From the NCBI RefSeq assembly GCF_026013475.1, contig NZ_JAPDPH010000011.1:1-62844 (forward strand): 62,844 nucleotides of DNA. Direction: 5' to 3'. Below the pieces are notes generated by a model that saw only the letters and a list, made by a program, of their open reading frames with translations, was not told where the DNA came from and searched no databases. Positions 39,898 to 49,350 of this stretch are shown here, piece by piece (position 1 is the stretch's first letter; the number at the start of each line of letters is the position of its first letter). Source of the DNA: Micromonospora yasonensis (GTDB lineage: Bacteria > Actinomycetota > Actinomycetes > Mycobacteriales > Micromonosporaceae). The position numbers and the translations under genes were made by a program.

Positions 39898-41418
39898 TCA
39901 CCGGGCGAACGGTTCGAGCATCATCGCGGCCGCCTTGAGCCACGCCTGCCGGGTCTCCGCCTGGAGCTGGTGGTAATCGATCGAGGAGCCGGTCTCCAGG
40001 GCCGGGTCGTACGGCACCACCGCGACCGCCCGGGTGCGGGTGGCGAAGTGCCGCTCCAGGTCGTCCTGCAGCGGGCTGCGCCCCGGGGTCGGGCAGGAGA
40101 TCAGGGTGACCGCGTTGTCGGCCAGCTCGCCCATCCCGACCTCGTGCAGCAGGTCGAGCATCCAGTCCGCGCTGAACGCGGCGTCCTCGCGCGGCACGGT
40201 GGTCACCACGAGCTGGTCGGCGGCCTGCATCACGGTCCGCCAGTTCGGGCTCTCCACGTTGTTGCCGGTGTCCACGCACACCACGTCGTGGGTACGCCGG
40301 AGCAGTTCCAGCACGCGCTTGACGGTGAACTGGTCCAGCCGCTGGGCGAACCGGGGGCTCTCCTCGCCGGCCAGCACGTCGTACGAGCCGTCGGAGGCGT
40401 GCCGCAGGTAGTCGTCGAGGTGTCGCAGCAGGGTGTCGCCCTCCAGGATCTCGATCTGCGCGAGGTCGTGGACCAGGTGCCGGACGGTACGGGCGTGGCG
40501 GGCGCTGCCGGCGCGCAGGCCGAGGGTGCCGCGCAGCTCGTTGTCGTCCCAGGCGAGCACCCCGCGCCCGCGGACGCTGCCGACGGTGGCCGCGGCGAGC
40601 ACGGTGGCGGTGGTCTTGTGCACCCCGCCCTTGGGGTTGGCGAAGGCGAGCACGCGGGGGCCGCCCAGCTCGCGGCGGAGCACGCCGGCGGCCCGCTCCA
40701 CCTCGTTGTCGGGCTCGGGGGCGCGCCACTCGACCCGGGCGGGCTCGACCCGGGCCGGCTCGACCCGGGCCGCATAGCTCTCGGGCTGCCGCTGGTACGG
40801 CGCGATCGGCTCCGGGTAGGTCGGCTCCGGCGCCGGACGGGTCTCCGGCTGGTAGCGCCCCCGGTCGAGCAGCGCGTACCGGGATTCGACCGGGGGCGGC
40901 TCCGGCCGGTAGCCGTTGTCGAGCAGGGCGTAGCGGGAGTCGACGGAGGCGGTGCCCCGGCCGCGCGCCTCGGGCTCCGGGTAGTCCTGCCGGTAGGCCG
41001 GCTCGGCCTGCCAGGACGGCTCAGCCCGGCGATCCGGCTCGGCCCGGCGATCCGGCTCGGCCCGGCGATCCGGCTCGGCCCGGTACGCCGGCTCCGCCTG
41101 GTAGGCGGCCTCGCCGCCGTACCCGGGTTCGAGCCGGTAGGCCGGCTCCACCCGGTAGGTCGCCTCGACCCGGTAGGACTGATCGCCGCCGTACGCCGGC
41201 TCGGCCGGTTGCCCGACGGGCTGCGCCCGGCCGGTCCAGCCGCTGCCGGCGGGCCGCCGCGGCAGCGGCTCGGCGGACTGCGGCGGCCGGTCCTCGGCCC
41301 GGCGCTCCGCCTCGGTCTGTTCCGCGCCGCGGCCGGCGAGCCGGGCCCGGTCGAGCAGCGCACGCCACCGCGGCGCCGGCTCTGCCTGCCGACCCCAGCT
41401 GGTCTCGCTGCCGTCCAA
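39898..41418 (-). CDS. ParA/MinD-like ATPase with long repetitive N-terminus
   Basis: Predicted 506-residue ATPase. The C-terminal half (about 255-506) has the deviant Walker A FANPKGGVHKTTATVLAA (KGGxxKTT form), VCVDTGNN as Walker A' or B, and SADWMLDLLHEVGM. The N-terminal 250 residues are Arg/Glu/Pro/Tyr-rich and repetitive, with units such as DRRAEP and ARVEP, and probably unstructured. MinD-like proteins of this build occur in actinobacteria, some beside ESX genes, but no ESX gene is present here. TTG 41416-41418 follows GGGGAGG by 8 bases. The role, perhaps positioning of a complex, is inferred. Confidence 0.8.
   Translation of the reverse strand: MDGSETSWGRQAEPAPRWRALLDRARLAGRGAEQTEAERRAEDRPPQSAEPLPRRPAGSGWTGRAQPVGQPAEPAYGGDQSYRVEATYRVEPAYRLEPGYGGEAAYQAEPAYRAEPDRRAEPDRRAEPDRRAEPSWQAEPAYRQDYPEPEARGRGTASVDSRYALLDNGYRPEPPPVESRYALLDRGRYQPETRPAPEPTYPEPIAPYQRQPESYAARVEPARVEPARVEWRAPEPDNEVERAAGVLRRELGGPRVLAFANPKGGVHKTTATVLAAATVGSVRGRGVLAWDDNELRGTLGLRAGSARHARTVRHLVHDLAQIEILEGDTLLRHLDDYLRHASDGSYDVLAGEESPRFAQRLDQFTVKRVLELLRRTHDVVCVDTGNNVESPNWRTVMQAADQLVVTTVPREDAAFSADWMLDLLHEVGMGELADNAVTLISCPTPGRSPLQDDLERHFATRTRAVAVVPYDPALETGSSIDYHQLQAETRQAWLKAAAMMLEPFAR
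40727..40771. repeat. 15-bp tandem repeat inside the ParA-like gene
   Basis: Three units near GGCTCGACCCGGGCC (40727-40741, 40742-40756, 40757-40771; the last two identical) encode repeated ARVEP pentapeptides just before the ATPase domain. Confidence 0.8.
41023..41094. repeat. 18-bp tandem repeat inside the ParA-like gene
   Basis: Unit GGCCCGGCGATCCGGCTC occurs at 41041-41058 and 41059-41076, with near copies at 41023-41040 and 41077-41094. It encodes repeated DRRAEP/YRAEP hexapeptides. The multiple of three keeps the frame, so copy number can vary without loss of the protein. Confidence 0.85.
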
Positions 41419-41557
41419 GGCTTCGCCCTCCCCAGCCCTTCGATCTCCGCCTGACAGGCTACGAACCAAACCCTATTCGGACCACACCCCGGTTCGCACA
41501 TCCCCTGGCGGCTCTCCCCACCGCCGCGTCGGGCCCAGGCCGCCCGCCCGACACGTC

Positions 41558-42424
41558 TCAGGAGGTGGGAGCGGGATTGGGTGGCCCGCCGCCCGCCGTG
41601 GGCCCATCGCCGGCCGGTGCGGACCCGCTCACCGCCGGTGCGGCTTCCGACGAATCACCCATTCCGGGGCGCGCGGCCGGTTCGGCCAGCCCGCTGTCGG
41701 CCGGCGGCCGGGCCACGTCCCGCTGCTCGGGCAACGGCGGTGTGAACACCGTACGGTCCAGTCGCCGGACCTCGGTCGCCGGGTCCACCCCGCGTACGCC
41801 GGGACGGGCGGCCAGGGCCCGCAACGCGTCCGGGGTGCCCCGGACCACCGCGGCGTACACGCAGGCGCAGCCCGCCCGGTAGGCGGCCGCCTCCCGGGCC
41901 GAGACCGACGCGCCGGTGTCGTACACCCGGCGCAGCTCGGGATCGGCGGAGGCCGTCGGGGCGGCGGCGCGCGTCCGGTAGTCGGCGGCCTCCCGGTCCT
42001 TGCGGGCGGCCACCTCGGCCATCCCGGCGACCACGTCGTCGGGCACCCGCATCGCGGCGATCCGGACGATCTCGGTCTGCCGCCCGGGCAGCGGCACCCG
42101 GGCGACCACCGCCGAGACCGGGGCGCCGCCGAGCGCGGTGGCCACCTGCGCGGGGGTCAGGTACGCGGCGAAGGAGACCAGGGCCCAACTGCCGGGCGCC
42201 GGGGCGTCCAGCCGGGCCAGCTCGTCGGCGGCGGCACGCAGGTAGGCCGGGATGGCGTCGCCGTCGGCCACGCCGACCCGGGTGACCTCGCCGACGGTCC
42301 GGTCCCCCACCGGCTCGTCCCGCCGCTGCGCCACGGCGACGACCAGCACCACCAGCGCGCAGGCGAGCGCGATCCAGGTGAGCTTGCCGGACCGGGACGG
42401 GCGCGGCGGTACGTCGGCGGGCAC
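41558..42424 (-). CDS. Single-pass membrane protein of unknown function
   Basis: Protein of 288 residues. One TM helix (LTWIALACALVVLVVAVA, about 15-32) precedes an extracytoplasmic part with DAIPAYLRAAADELARLD, two cysteines in AAYRAGCACVYAAVVRGTPDALRALAARPGVRGVDPATEV and a disordered Pro/Gly/Ala tail. The signal-anchor plus soluble domain suggests an exported or surface-facing role. It is encoded 139 bp before the ParA-like gene and 34 bp after rluD, so it may share an operon with either. No family recognised. Confidence 0.7.
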   Translation of the reverse strand: MPADVPPRPSRSGKLTWIALACALVVLVVAVAQRRDEPVGDRTVGEVTRVGVADGDAIPAYLRAAADELARLDAPAPGSWALVSFAAYLTPAQVATALGGAPVSAVVARVPLPGRQTEIVRIAAMRVPDDVVAGMAEVAARKDREAADYRTRAAAPTASADPELRRVYDTGASVSAREAAAYRAGCACVYAAVVRGTPDALRALAARPGVRGVDPATEVRRLDRTVFTPPLPEQRDVARPPADSGLAEPAARPGMGDSSEAAPAVSGSAPAGDGPTAGGGPPNPAPTS

Positions 42425-42458
42425 GGTGCATTCCCTCGTCGGACGGTCGGTGGGGCGG

Positions 42459-43403
42459 TCAGTCGCGGAGGATCTCCAGCGCCCGGGCCAGGTCGTCCGG
42501 GTAGTCGCTGACGAAGGTGACCTCCTCGCCCGTGCCGGGGTGCAGGAAGCTCAGCGACCGGGCGTGCAGCCACTGCCGGGACAACCCGAGCCGGGCCGAG
42601 AGGGTCGGGTCGGCGCCGTAGGTCAGGTCACCCACGCAGGGGTGCCGCAGGCTGGAGAAGTGCACCCGGATCTGGTGGGTACGCCCGGTCTCCAGCCGCA
42701 CGTCCAGCAGGCTGGCCGCCGGGAACGCCTCGAGGGTGTCGTAGTGGGTGACGCTGGGCTTGCCGCCCGAGACCACCGCCCAGCGGTAGTCGTGGTGCGG
42801 GTGCCGGTCGATCGGTGCGTCGATGGTGCCGCGCAGCGGGTCCGGGTGGCCCTGCACCACGGCGTGGTAGCGCTTCTCCACCTCGCGGTACTTGAACGCC
42901 CGCTTCAAGGCGGTGTACGCCTGCTCGCTCTTGGCCACCACCATGATCCCGGTGGTGCCCACGTCGAGCCGGTGCACCACGCCCTGCCGCTCGGCGGCAC
43001 CGCTGGTGGAGATCCGGTGACCGATCCCGGCCAGCCCGCCGATCACGGTCGGGCCGGTCCAGCCGGGACTCGGGTGGGCGGCCACGCCGACCGGCTTGTC
43101 CACCACCACGATGTCGTCGTCGGCGTAGACCACCGTCAGGCCCGGCACGGCCTGCGGCACCACGGTCGGCGGGGCGGCCGGCGCGGGCAGCGTGACCTCC
43201 AGCCAGGAGCCGGCCTTGACCTTGTGCGAGTTGGGCCGGACGGTGCCGTCGACCAGCGCGTCGCCGGCGTCGACCAGCGCCGCCGCGGCCGTCCGGGAGA
43301 GCCCGAAGAGCCGGGAGACGGCCTGGTCCAGGCGCATGCCGTCGAGGCCGTCCGGGACGGGCAGGGAGCGGTGGTCGCCGCCGGCGGCGAAGACGGAGGT
43401 CAC
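42459..43403 (-). CDS. rluD: RluD-type ribosomal large subunit pseudouridine synthase
   Basis: RluA-family enzyme (314 residues) that isomerises uridines in 23S rRNA. It has an N-terminal S4 domain ([31 protein letters not shown]) and the catalytic Asp in [42 protein letters not shown] is the second family motif. The GTG overlaps the lspA stop (GTGA), as in many actinobacteria where lspA and rluD are adjacent. The exact rRNA site (1911, 1915, 1917 as in E. coli) is inferred from family name only. Confidence 0.94.
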   Translation of the reverse strand: MTSVFAAGGDHRSLPVPDGLDGMRLDQAVSRLFGLSRTAAAALVDAGDALVDGTVRPNSHKVKAGSWLEVTLPAPAAPPTVVPQAVPGLTVVYADDDIVVVDKPVGVAAHPSPGWTGPTVIGGLAGIGHRISTSGAAERQGVVHRLDVGTTGIMVVAKSEQAYTALKRAFKYREVEKRYHAVVQGHPDPLRGTIDAPIDRHPHHDYRWAVVSGGKPSVTHYDTLEAFPAASLLDVRLETGRTHQIRVHFSSLRHPCVGDLTYGADPTLSARLGLSRQWLHARSLSFLHPGTGEEVTFVSDYPDDLARALEILRD

Positions 43404-44002
43404 GCCCGTTCCCGCTGCTCGACGGGGCGCTCGTCGCCGGACCGCTCGGCGCCGGCACGGGAGCCGTCCCGCTGCCGGCCGGTCAGCTCGAGGAAGACCG
43501 CCAGCACCACGCCGCACACCAGCGAGCTGTCGGCCAGGTTGAACACCGGCCAGACCTGCCCGTACGGGTCGAAGAGACTGATCATGTCGACCACGTGGCC
43601 GACGAAGTGCCCGGGGGCCCGGAAGATCCGGTCGGACAGGTTGCCCAGCGCGCCGCCCAGCACCAGGCCGAGCGAGACGGCCCACGGCAGCGACCGCAGC
43701 CGCAGCGCCATCCAGGTGATCCAGGCGATCACGCCGATGGTGATCAGGGGGAAGACCCAGGTGTGGCCGGAACCGATGCTCCAGGCCGCGCCGCTGTTGC
43801 GGGTCAGGGTGAGGTAGACGGTGCCGCCGAGCAGCGACACCGGGCCCCGGCCGGTGAGGGACGACAGGGCGAGCTGCTTGGTCACCAGGTCGGCGACGAG
43901 GGCGGCCACGGCGACGCCGAGGAGGACCCCGACCGCCCTGCGGCGGGGCGGGCCGCCGGCCGACTCAGCGGTGCCGGACCCGGCGGGCGGTGCTGCGGTC
44001 AT
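43400..44002 (-). CDS. lspA: Lipoprotein signal peptidase (signal peptidase II)
   Basis: Aspartic protease that cleaves the signal peptide from diacylated prolipoproteins, the step after Lgt (5932-7089). The 200-residue protein has four TM segments. The catalytic Asp pair lies in [11 protein letters not shown] and [10 protein letters not shown], and [10 protein letters not shown] is conserved. ATG 44000-44002 follows GGGAG. It is coupled to rluD by a GTGA overlap. Confidence 0.97.
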   Translation of the reverse strand: MTAAPPAGSGTAESAGGPPRRRAVGVLLGVAVAALVADLVTKQLALSSLTGRGPVSLLGGTVYLTLTRNSGAAWSIGSGHTWVFPLITIGVIAWITWMALRLRSLPWAVSLGLVLGGALGNLSDRIFRAPGHFVGHVVDMISLFDPYGQVWPVFNLADSSLVCGVVLAVFLELTGRQRDGSRAGAERSGDERPVEQRERA

Positions 44003-44067
44003 CTGCTCCCCATCGACGCTCTCGGCGGCGCTGGCGCGCCGTCACCTACGGCCGCCGGGGAGCGGCC

Positions 44068-44487
44068 TCAGCGCCGCTCCTCCAGCTGCTTGCAGGTCAC
44101 GCAGAGGGTGGCCGACGGGAACGCGGCGAGCCGCTCCACCGGGATCGGGTTGCCGCACCGCTCGCACCAGCCGTACCCGCCCTCGTCGAGGCGCTCCAGG
44201 GCGCGCTCGACCTGCGTGATCCGTTCCTTGATGCTGTTGGCGAGAGAGATCTCCTGCTCCCGCTCGAACGTCTTGGTGCCGGTGTCGGCCTGGTCGTCCC
44301 CGGCCGAGTCGGTCAGCCGGTCGCGCTGCAGCTCGGTGATCTCGCTCAGCGTCTGATCGTACTCGGCATTCAGCTCGTCCCGCCGCGCCGCCAGGGCGGC
44401 CCGGATCTTCTCGGTCTCCGCCGCGCTGCGGGTGGCCTTCGCCACCGGCTTGCGGCCGGCGGTCTTGGTGTCGGCTGGCTTCGCCAT
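44068..44487 (-). CDS. DksA/TraR C4-type zinc finger protein
   Basis: Protein of 139 residues: a coiled-coil segment (about 25-90, rich in Glu, Arg and Leu) and a C-terminal zinc finger CERCGNPIPVERLAAFPSATLCVTC. It lacks the DxxDxA tip of true DksA, reading TLSEITELQRDRLTDS instead, so its effect on RNA polymerase may differ. TraR/DksA proteins bind the secondary channel of RNA polymerase and tune initiation, often with ppGpp. It has its own promoter at 44611-44639 and precedes lspA. Confidence 0.85.
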   Translation of the reverse strand: MAKPADTKTAGRKPVAKATRSAAETEKIRAALAARRDELNAEYDQTLSEITELQRDRLTDSAGDDQADTGTKTFEREQEISLANSIKERITQVERALERLDEGGYGWCERCGNPIPVERLAAFPSATLCVTCKQLEERR

Positions 44488-44610
44488 CGTCAGCTCCCTC
44501 AGCCGCGTACCGCGGCGGTCGGCGGTGCCTGGGCAGGGTGACCGGTATCGGTACCCCAGGTACGAAACGGGCGCGCGGCCACCAGGGACCGCGCACTCCG
44601 GAGGGTGGCA

Positions 44611-44639
44611 AGAATACGGAACGTACAGGCGTCCGACAA
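44611..44639 (-). promoter_or_regulatory. Sigma-70-like promoter of the TraR gene
   Basis: Minus strand: TTGTCG (44639-44634), 17-bp spacer, TATTCT (44616-44611). One of the clearest housekeeping-type promoters in the window. The transcript start would be about 120 bp before the ATG, leaving a leader containing GGTACCGATACCGGT. Confidence 0.65.
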
Positions 44640-44709
44640 CGTGCCGCACCGTCGCCCCGCGATTCAGCCCCGAACAGCCACCAATCGGGGCAAAAGGAAC
44701 GCTAGCAGA

Positions 44710-46212
44710 TCAAGCGTCCCGGTCCTCGCCGTACTCGCCAAACCACCGGGCCAACCGACCCCGACGGCTGACCGCGCGCAGCCGCCGCTCGGCCTCGTCC
44801 CGCGCCTCGGCGGTGGCGACGATGAGCAGGCTGTCGCCGACCTTGAGCCGGGTGTCCGGGCCCGGCACGAAGCCCGCGCCGTCGCGCAGCACCAGGGTCA
44901 CCGAGGCCCCCACCGGCAGGCGCAGCTCGTCCACGTGCACCCCGCCGAGCCGGGACCCGGGCGGCACCTCCAGTTGGAGGAGGTCGGCGCGCATCCGTTC
45001 CAGCGGGGCCGTCTCGACCCGCACCTCGGCCGCCTCGGCGGGGGCGGTCACCCCGAGCCGCCGGGCCGCCGACGCGAGCGTTCCGGCCTGGAGCAGGGTG
45101 AAGATCACCACCAGCACGAAGACCGCGTCGAAGAGCCGGTCCGCGCCCGGCACCCGGAGCGAGAGCGGGATGGTGGCCAGCACGATCGGCACCGCCCCGC
45201 GCAGCCCCGCCCAGGAGAGGAAGAGCTGCTCGCGCCGGGGGAAGCGGAACGGCAGCGCGGAGACCGCCACCGACAGCGGCCGGGCGAGCAGCAGCAGGGC
45301 CAGCCCGGTCACCACGGCCGGCAGCACCGCGGCGGGCAGCCGGCCCGGCGACACCAGCAGGCCGAGCAGGACGAACAGGCCGATCTGGGCCAGCCAGGCC
45401 AGCCCGTCGGCGAAGCCGAGGATCGCCTGGCGGTGCGGCAGCCGGGCGTTGCCGAGCAGTACCCCGGCGACGTAGACGGCGAGGAAGCCGGAGGCGTGCA
45501 GCACCGAGCCGGCCGCGTACGCCAGCACGGTGAAGCCGACCACCGCGATCGGGTAGAGGCCGGCCGAGGGCAGCGCGGCCCGGCGCAGCGCGTACCGGCC
45601 GGCGATGCCGGCGGCCACCCCGACGACCGCCCCGACCCCGAGTTCGTAGCCGACCAGCAGCACCTCGAACCACCACGGGTGGGCGGTCGCGACGTCCCGG
45701 GAGAGCAGCAACACGACGATCACCGCCGGGGCGTCGTTCATGCCGGACTCCGCCTCCAGGGTGGCCACCAGGCGCGGGGGCAGGCGGAGCCGGCGCAGGG
45801 TGGCGAAGACGGCAGCCGCGTCGGTGGAGGAGAGCACCGCGCCGGAGAGCAGGGCCAGCCGCCAGTCCAGGCCGAGCAGCAGGTGCACCACCACGCCGAC
45901 CACCGCGATGCTGACCACCACGCCGACCGTGGAGAGCGCGGCGGCCATCCCGAGCACCGGGCGCAGGGTGCTCCACCGGGCGCTCAGCCCGCCCTCGGCG
46001 ATGATCACGATGAGCGCGCAGAACCCGAGCACCCGGGTCAGCTCGACGTTGTCGAAGTGGATGCCCAGCCCGGCTTCGCCGATCCCCACGCCGAGCGCGA
46101 GGTAGACCAGGAGACTCGGCACGCCGAGCCGGGTGGAGAAGCGCACCGCGCCCACCGCCACGAGCAGGACGGCCGCGCCGAGCAGCAGCCCGAGATCCAG
46201 CCCAGGCGTCAT
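44710..46212 (-). CDS. CPA1-type cation/proton antiporter with TrkA-C domain
   Basis: Membrane antiporter of 500 residues: about 12 TM segments (to ~390), then a cytosolic TrkA-C-like domain (LEVPPGSRLGGVHVDELRLPVGASVTLVLRDGAGFVPGPDTRLKVGDSLLIVAT, about 425-480). The ion-site motif is LEAESGMNDAPAVI with the Asn-Asp pair of electroneutral NhaP-type exchangers. The TrkA-C domain suggests K+/H+ exchange gated by a nucleotide or cation, as in NhaP2/KhtU, but Na+ cannot be excluded. It is encoded after a DUF167 gene with a 22-bp gap. Confidence 0.9.
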   Translation of the reverse strand: MTPGLDLGLLLGAAVLLVAVGAVRFSTRLGVPSLLVYLALGVGIGEAGLGIHFDNVELTRVLGFCALIVIIAEGGLSARWSTLRPVLGMAAALSTVGVVVSIAVVGVVVHLLLGLDWRLALLSGAVLSSTDAAAVFATLRRLRLPPRLVATLEAESGMNDAPAVIVVLLLSRDVATAHPWWFEVLLVGYELGVGAVVGVAAGIAGRYALRRAALPSAGLYPIAVVGFTVLAYAAGSVLHASGFLAVYVAGVLLGNARLPHRQAILGFADGLAWLAQIGLFVLLGLLVSPGRLPAAVLPAVVTGLALLLLARPLSVAVSALPFRFPRREQLFLSWAGLRGAVPIVLATIPLSLRVPGADRLFDAVFVLVVIFTLLQAGTLASAARRLGVTAPAEAAEVRVETAPLERMRADLLQLEVPPGSRLGGVHVDELRLPVGASVTLVLRDGAGFVPGPDTRLKVGDSLLIVATAEARDEAERRLRAVSRRGRLARWFGEYGEDRDA

Positions 46213-46234
46213 CCGCGACCGATCCGGTCGGTCC

Positions 46235-46543
46235 TCACTCGGCCGATCCGTCCCGCAGCCGGCGCAGCACATCGGCCAGCCCCGGGGCCGGGCGCTCGAC
46301 CAGGAAGAGCTTGTCCCGGCTGGCCGCGCCGGTGCGCAGGGACACGGCCGCCGGCCGGACGCCGAGGGCGTCGGCCAGGGCACGCCGGGCCGCCTCGGTG
46401 GCCCGTCCGTCCACCGGGGGCGCGTTCACGGCGATCACCAGGGCCGGCCCGTGCGGGCCGTCGAAGCGCCCGCCGACCCGGGCCCGGGAGGCGCCGGGCT
46501 TCACCCGTACGGCGACGGTGAGCGGGTCGTCCACCGTCACCAT
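46235..46543 (-). CDS. DUF167 (YggU-type) protein
   Basis: Small protein of 102 residues. TVAVRVKPGASRARVGG, VIAVNAPPVDGRATEAARRALADALGV and VSLRTGAASRDKLFLVE match the UPF0235/DUF167 family, a compact alpha/beta fold of unknown role. The ATG overlaps the end of the upstream membrane protein gene (CATGGTGA), and DUF167 genes commonly lie in or near the division cluster with yggS and yggT. Confidence 0.88.
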   Translation of the reverse strand: MVTVDDPLTVAVRVKPGASRARVGGRFDGPHGPALVIAVNAPPVDGRATEAARRALADALGVRPAAVSLRTGAASRDKLFLVERPAPGLADVLRRLRDGSAE

Positions 46544-47277
46544 GATCGGCCTCGGGGCGGGTCGGCGAGCAGCGCGGTGGCCGGCGTGCACCGGGCGCAC
46601 GGGGTGAAGCCGAGTTCGACCGCCTCGGCGACGGGCAGCGGCTCGTCGGGGCGGCCCACCAGGTGGGGACAGTCGGGCAGGTGGAACCGGGGATGGCCGT
46701 CCACCACCCGGACCTCGTCGTCGAGCCGGGTCAGCCGGGCCAGGTCCGCCGCGGACAGGGTCTGCGCGGGCGGGTCGCCGTCGAACGGGCCGTCGGCGGC
46801 CGGCGAGGTGGGCGCTCCCTGGTGTGCGGCCGTCTGCCGGGGTGGATCTGGTTCGGCGCGCTCCGGGGCGTCCGCCGACGGATCGACCTCGTCGAAGAAC
46901 GGCTCCCGCGGGCCGGGCGGCAGGTACGCGTCGTCGACGGGCGACTCGGGGGGTAGGTACGCCGGGTCGGTCACCGGCGTACCGGGTGGTTGCCGCCACC
47001 CGGGTACGCCGGTGCCGACCGTCGACGGAATGTGCTGGACCGGGATCTCCGGCTCACCGGGCGGCGGGCCGTCCGGTGCGGTGCGGTCCCGCGGCCGGTC
47101 GCCCCGGTCCGCCGTGACTCGGGTCGAGGCCGCCTGGCGGGCACCCGCGACGAGGGCAACGGCGGCCAGCAGGCTGGCCGCGATGGAGGTGATCAGCAGC
47201 GGGCTGGACCCATCGGCCAGCCCGGCCACCAGGAGCACGACCGCGACGAGGATGAGCAGGATGCTGGCGACTATCAC
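46537..47277 (-). CDS. Membrane-anchored protein with C-terminal Cys/His motif
   Basis: Protein of 246 residues. Two TM helices at the N-terminus (about 3-21 and 27-45) are followed by a long Pro/Asp-rich linker (to about 185). The end is HPRFHLPDCPHLVGRPDEPLPVAEAVELGFTPCARCTP, an HxxxC...CxxC pattern that looks like a zinc knuckle of the sort found appended to many bacterial proteins. The start is a GTG. It lies between wag31 and the DUF167 gene, where it may be co-transcribed. Function unknown. Confidence 0.75.
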   Translation of the reverse strand: MIVASILLILVAVVLLVAGLADGSSPLLITSIAASLLAAVALVAGARQAASTRVTADRGDRPRDRTAPDGPPPGEPEIPVQHIPSTVGTGVPGWRQPPGTPVTDPAYLPPESPVDDAYLPPGPREPFFDEVDPSADAPERAEPDPPRQTAAHQGAPTSPAADGPFDGDPPAQTLSAADLARLTRLDDEVRVVDGHPRFHLPDCPHLVGRPDEPLPVAEAVELGFTPCARCTPATALLADPPRGRSW

Positions 47278-47346
47278 GGCTCACCCCCGCCGCGTCGTGT
47301 GGGCCTGCGTCGCCGAGGGCCGTCCGGGGACGACCACCGACGGCGA

Positions 47347-48150
47347 TCAGCGGCCGGACTCGAGCGAGCCCGCGCGGCCGCCGCCGTACGAGCCGGCGAG
47401 GCCGGCGGCGGCGAGGCCGTTGCTGCCCCCGCCGGAGCGGTTGCCCTCGACCCGGTTCATCTCGGCCTCCAGGCCCTGGCCACGGCCGTCGAGGTCGCGC
47501 AGCTGGCTCTCCAGGTACGCCTTGAGGCGGGTGCGGTACTCGCGCTCGAACTGCTTGAGCTCCTCGATGTGCTTCTGCAGCGCGGTGCGCTTGGCGTCCA
47601 GGCCGCCCATGGCCTCCTGGTGCCGCTGGCGGGCGTCCCGCTCGAGGGCGTCGGCCTTGGCGCGGGCCTCGCGGGTGACCTCCTCGGCCTTCGACCGGGC
47701 CTCGGAGAGCAGCTGGTCGGCCTCGCGGCGGGCGTCCGACACGTGGTCGTCGGCGGTCCGCTGGGCCATCATCAGCACCCGCAGCGCCTGCTGCTCGCCG
47801 TCGGCGCCCGCGACCGGGCCGCCCTGGGCGCGGACCTGCTCCAGCTCGGCCTGCATCGCCCGGGCCGCCTGCTCGGCGGCCGCCTTGTCGCGCTGCACCC
47901 GGTCGAGCTGTGCCTTGACGTCGTTGAGCTCCGCCGCGAGGCGGGCGTCGCCGCCGGGGCCGGCGGGAGCGCCACCGCGACCGCCGCGCTCCACCTGGGC
48001 GCGCAGCTCGTTGTTCTCCTCGATCAGACGGGCGAGCTCGCGCTCGACCTCGTCCAGGAAGGCGTCGACCTCCTCCTCGTCATACCCCCGCTTGCCGATC
48101 GGCGGCTTTTTGAAGGCGACGTTGTGGACGTCGGCCGGGGTTAGCGGCAT
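47347..48150 (-). CDS. wag31: Polar growth protein Wag31 (DivIVA)
   Basis: DivIVA-type scaffold of 267 residues that marks cell poles and directs tip growth and wall synthesis in actinobacteria. The N-terminal curvature-sensing motif [42 protein letters not shown] is clear. A long coiled coil (about 35-75 and 95-220) follows and the tail is Gly/Ser-rich. ATG 48148-48150 follows GAGGAG. It lies 41 bp after yggT, in the sepF-yggT-wag31 order of the division cluster. Confidence 0.96.
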   Translation of the reverse strand: MPLTPADVHNVAFKKPPIGKRGYDEEEVDAFLDEVERELARLIEENNELRAQVERGGRGGAPAGPGGDARLAAELNDVKAQLDRVQRDKAAAEQAARAMQAELEQVRAQGGPVAGADGEQQALRVLMMAQRTADDHVSDARREADQLLSEARSKAEEVTREARAKADALERDARQRHQEAMGGLDAKRTALQKHIEELKQFEREYRTRLKAYLESQLRDLDGRGQGLEAEMNRVEGNRSGGGSNGLAAAGLAGSYGGGRAGSLESGR

Positions 48151-48191
48151 CGAAACTCCTCGGGTCAGTTGCGGCCGCGAAAGCAGGCTGA

Positions 48192-48497
48192 TCAGGCAAA
48201 GGCGATGATCAGCTGCCCTAACACGAACTCCATCAGCACGAACAGGATAACCAGGAGCACAAGGGAGGCCAGGTCGACGCTCACGCTACCAATTCGCAGT
48301 GGTGGAATCACACGCCTCAACGCGCGCAGGGGTGGATCAGTGACGCTCCACACCACTTCCAGTCCGGCCGAAGCTCCCCGCCCCGGTTGCCAGCGGCGAC
48401 CATAGGCCAGAACCGCGCCAAGGACAAATCGGGCAAGGAGCACAAGCAGGAACAGGTAGCAGAGCAGATAGAGCACCTGGAACAGGATCGACAACAC
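48192..48497 (-). CDS. yggT: YggT family membrane protein
   Basis: Membrane protein of 101 residues with two clusters of hydrophobic segments around [38 protein letters not shown], the YggT core motif. Found next to sepF and wag31 in most actinobacteria; a link to osmotic response or division is suspected but not proven. The GTG start (48495-48497) lies 28 bp after the sepF stop. Confidence 0.9.
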   Translation of the reverse strand: MLSILFQVLYLLCYLFLLVLLARFVLGAVLAYGRRWQPGRGASAGLEVVWSVTDPPLRALRRVIPPLRIGSVSVDLASLVLLVILFVLMEFVLGQLIIAFA

Positions 48498-48525
48498 GGC
48501 AGGCGACGTCCCTCGGTCGAGCGGG

Positions 48526-49215
48526 CTAGCTCAGGCTGAAAAAGCCGCCCTCAGCGATCTTGGCCTTGTCCTCCGCGGTGACCTGGACATTGGCCGGTGA
48601 GAGCAGGAACACCCGGTTGGTCACGCGCTCGATCGTACCGCGCAGGCCGAACGCGAGCCCGGCGGCGAAGTCGACCAGCCGGCGGGCGTCCGCCTCGTCC
48701 ATCTCGGTGAGGTTGATGATCACCGGCACGCCGTCGCGGAAGTGCTCCCCGATGGTGCGCGCCTCGCGGTAGGTGGTCGGGTGCAGGGTGGTGATCTGGT
48801 AGCGCTGCTCGTCCTCGGCGGCCACCGCCCGCTCCCGCGGCGGCACCTGCGGGGCCAGGGCGAGGTTGTCCCGGGTGTGGTACGTCAGCGCGCCGGAGGT
48901 CTCGCCGGCTCCGGACCGGGTGATCGACCGGACGCTGGACCGCTCGGCCCGCTCCGGCCGCTCCAGGTCGGCGTCGGCAACCCGGCCGGTGGCGCGCTCG
49001 CTCAGCCGACCCCGGTCGCCGACCCGGGTACGGCTCGCCGGCGGCTCCTCGGGATCCTCGTCGTCCTCGTCGGCGAACTCCTCCGAGTACCGGCTCGACC
49101 GGTAGCGCGGCGAGTCCCGGTAGCCACCCTTGTCGTAGCCACCGTCCTCGTAGGCCCGCTCGTCGTCCTCTTCGACGAGTCCGAGCCAGACCCCCGCCTT
49201 GCGCAGTGCACCCAT
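48526..49215 (-). CDS. sepF: Cell division protein SepF
   Basis: SepF tethers FtsZ to the membrane at the septum. The 229-residue protein starts MGALRKAGVWLGLVEEDDERAYED, an amphipathic membrane helix. An acidic/Arg-rich linker follows, then the C-terminal SepF domain with ITTLHPTTYREARTIGEHFRDGVPVIINLTEMDEADARRLVDFAAGLAFGLRGTIERVTNRVFLLSPANVQVT. ATG 49213-49215 follows GGAAGG. It has its own promoter upstream (49351-49378), so sepF-yggT-wag31 may be expressed apart from ftsZ. Confidence 0.96.
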   Translation of the reverse strand: MGALRKAGVWLGLVEEDDERAYEDGGYDKGGYRDSPRYRSSRYSEEFADEDDEDPEEPPASRTRVGDRGRLSERATGRVADADLERPERAERSSVRSITRSGAGETSGALTYHTRDNLALAPQVPPRERAVAAEDEQRYQITTLHPTTYREARTIGEHFRDGVPVIINLTEMDEADARRLVDFAAGLAFGLRGTIERVTNRVFLLSPANVQVTAEDKAKIAEGGFFSLS

Positions 49216-49350
49216 CCCCGCGCCCTTCCGTCCGCCGTGCGGCACGCGCCCCCGTGCCGTGTCGCTTGATCACGAGTGGACAACGAATGCCCACCGGACC
49301 GGATCGGCAATCCCCTGGCGAGCGATTCGCGGTTCGCTCGCCACGGCCCC

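Noticed and set aside
41023..41094. Possible CRISPR-like repeat
   Set aside because: The 18-bp units are directly adjacent without spacers, are multiples of three and encode a protein repeat.
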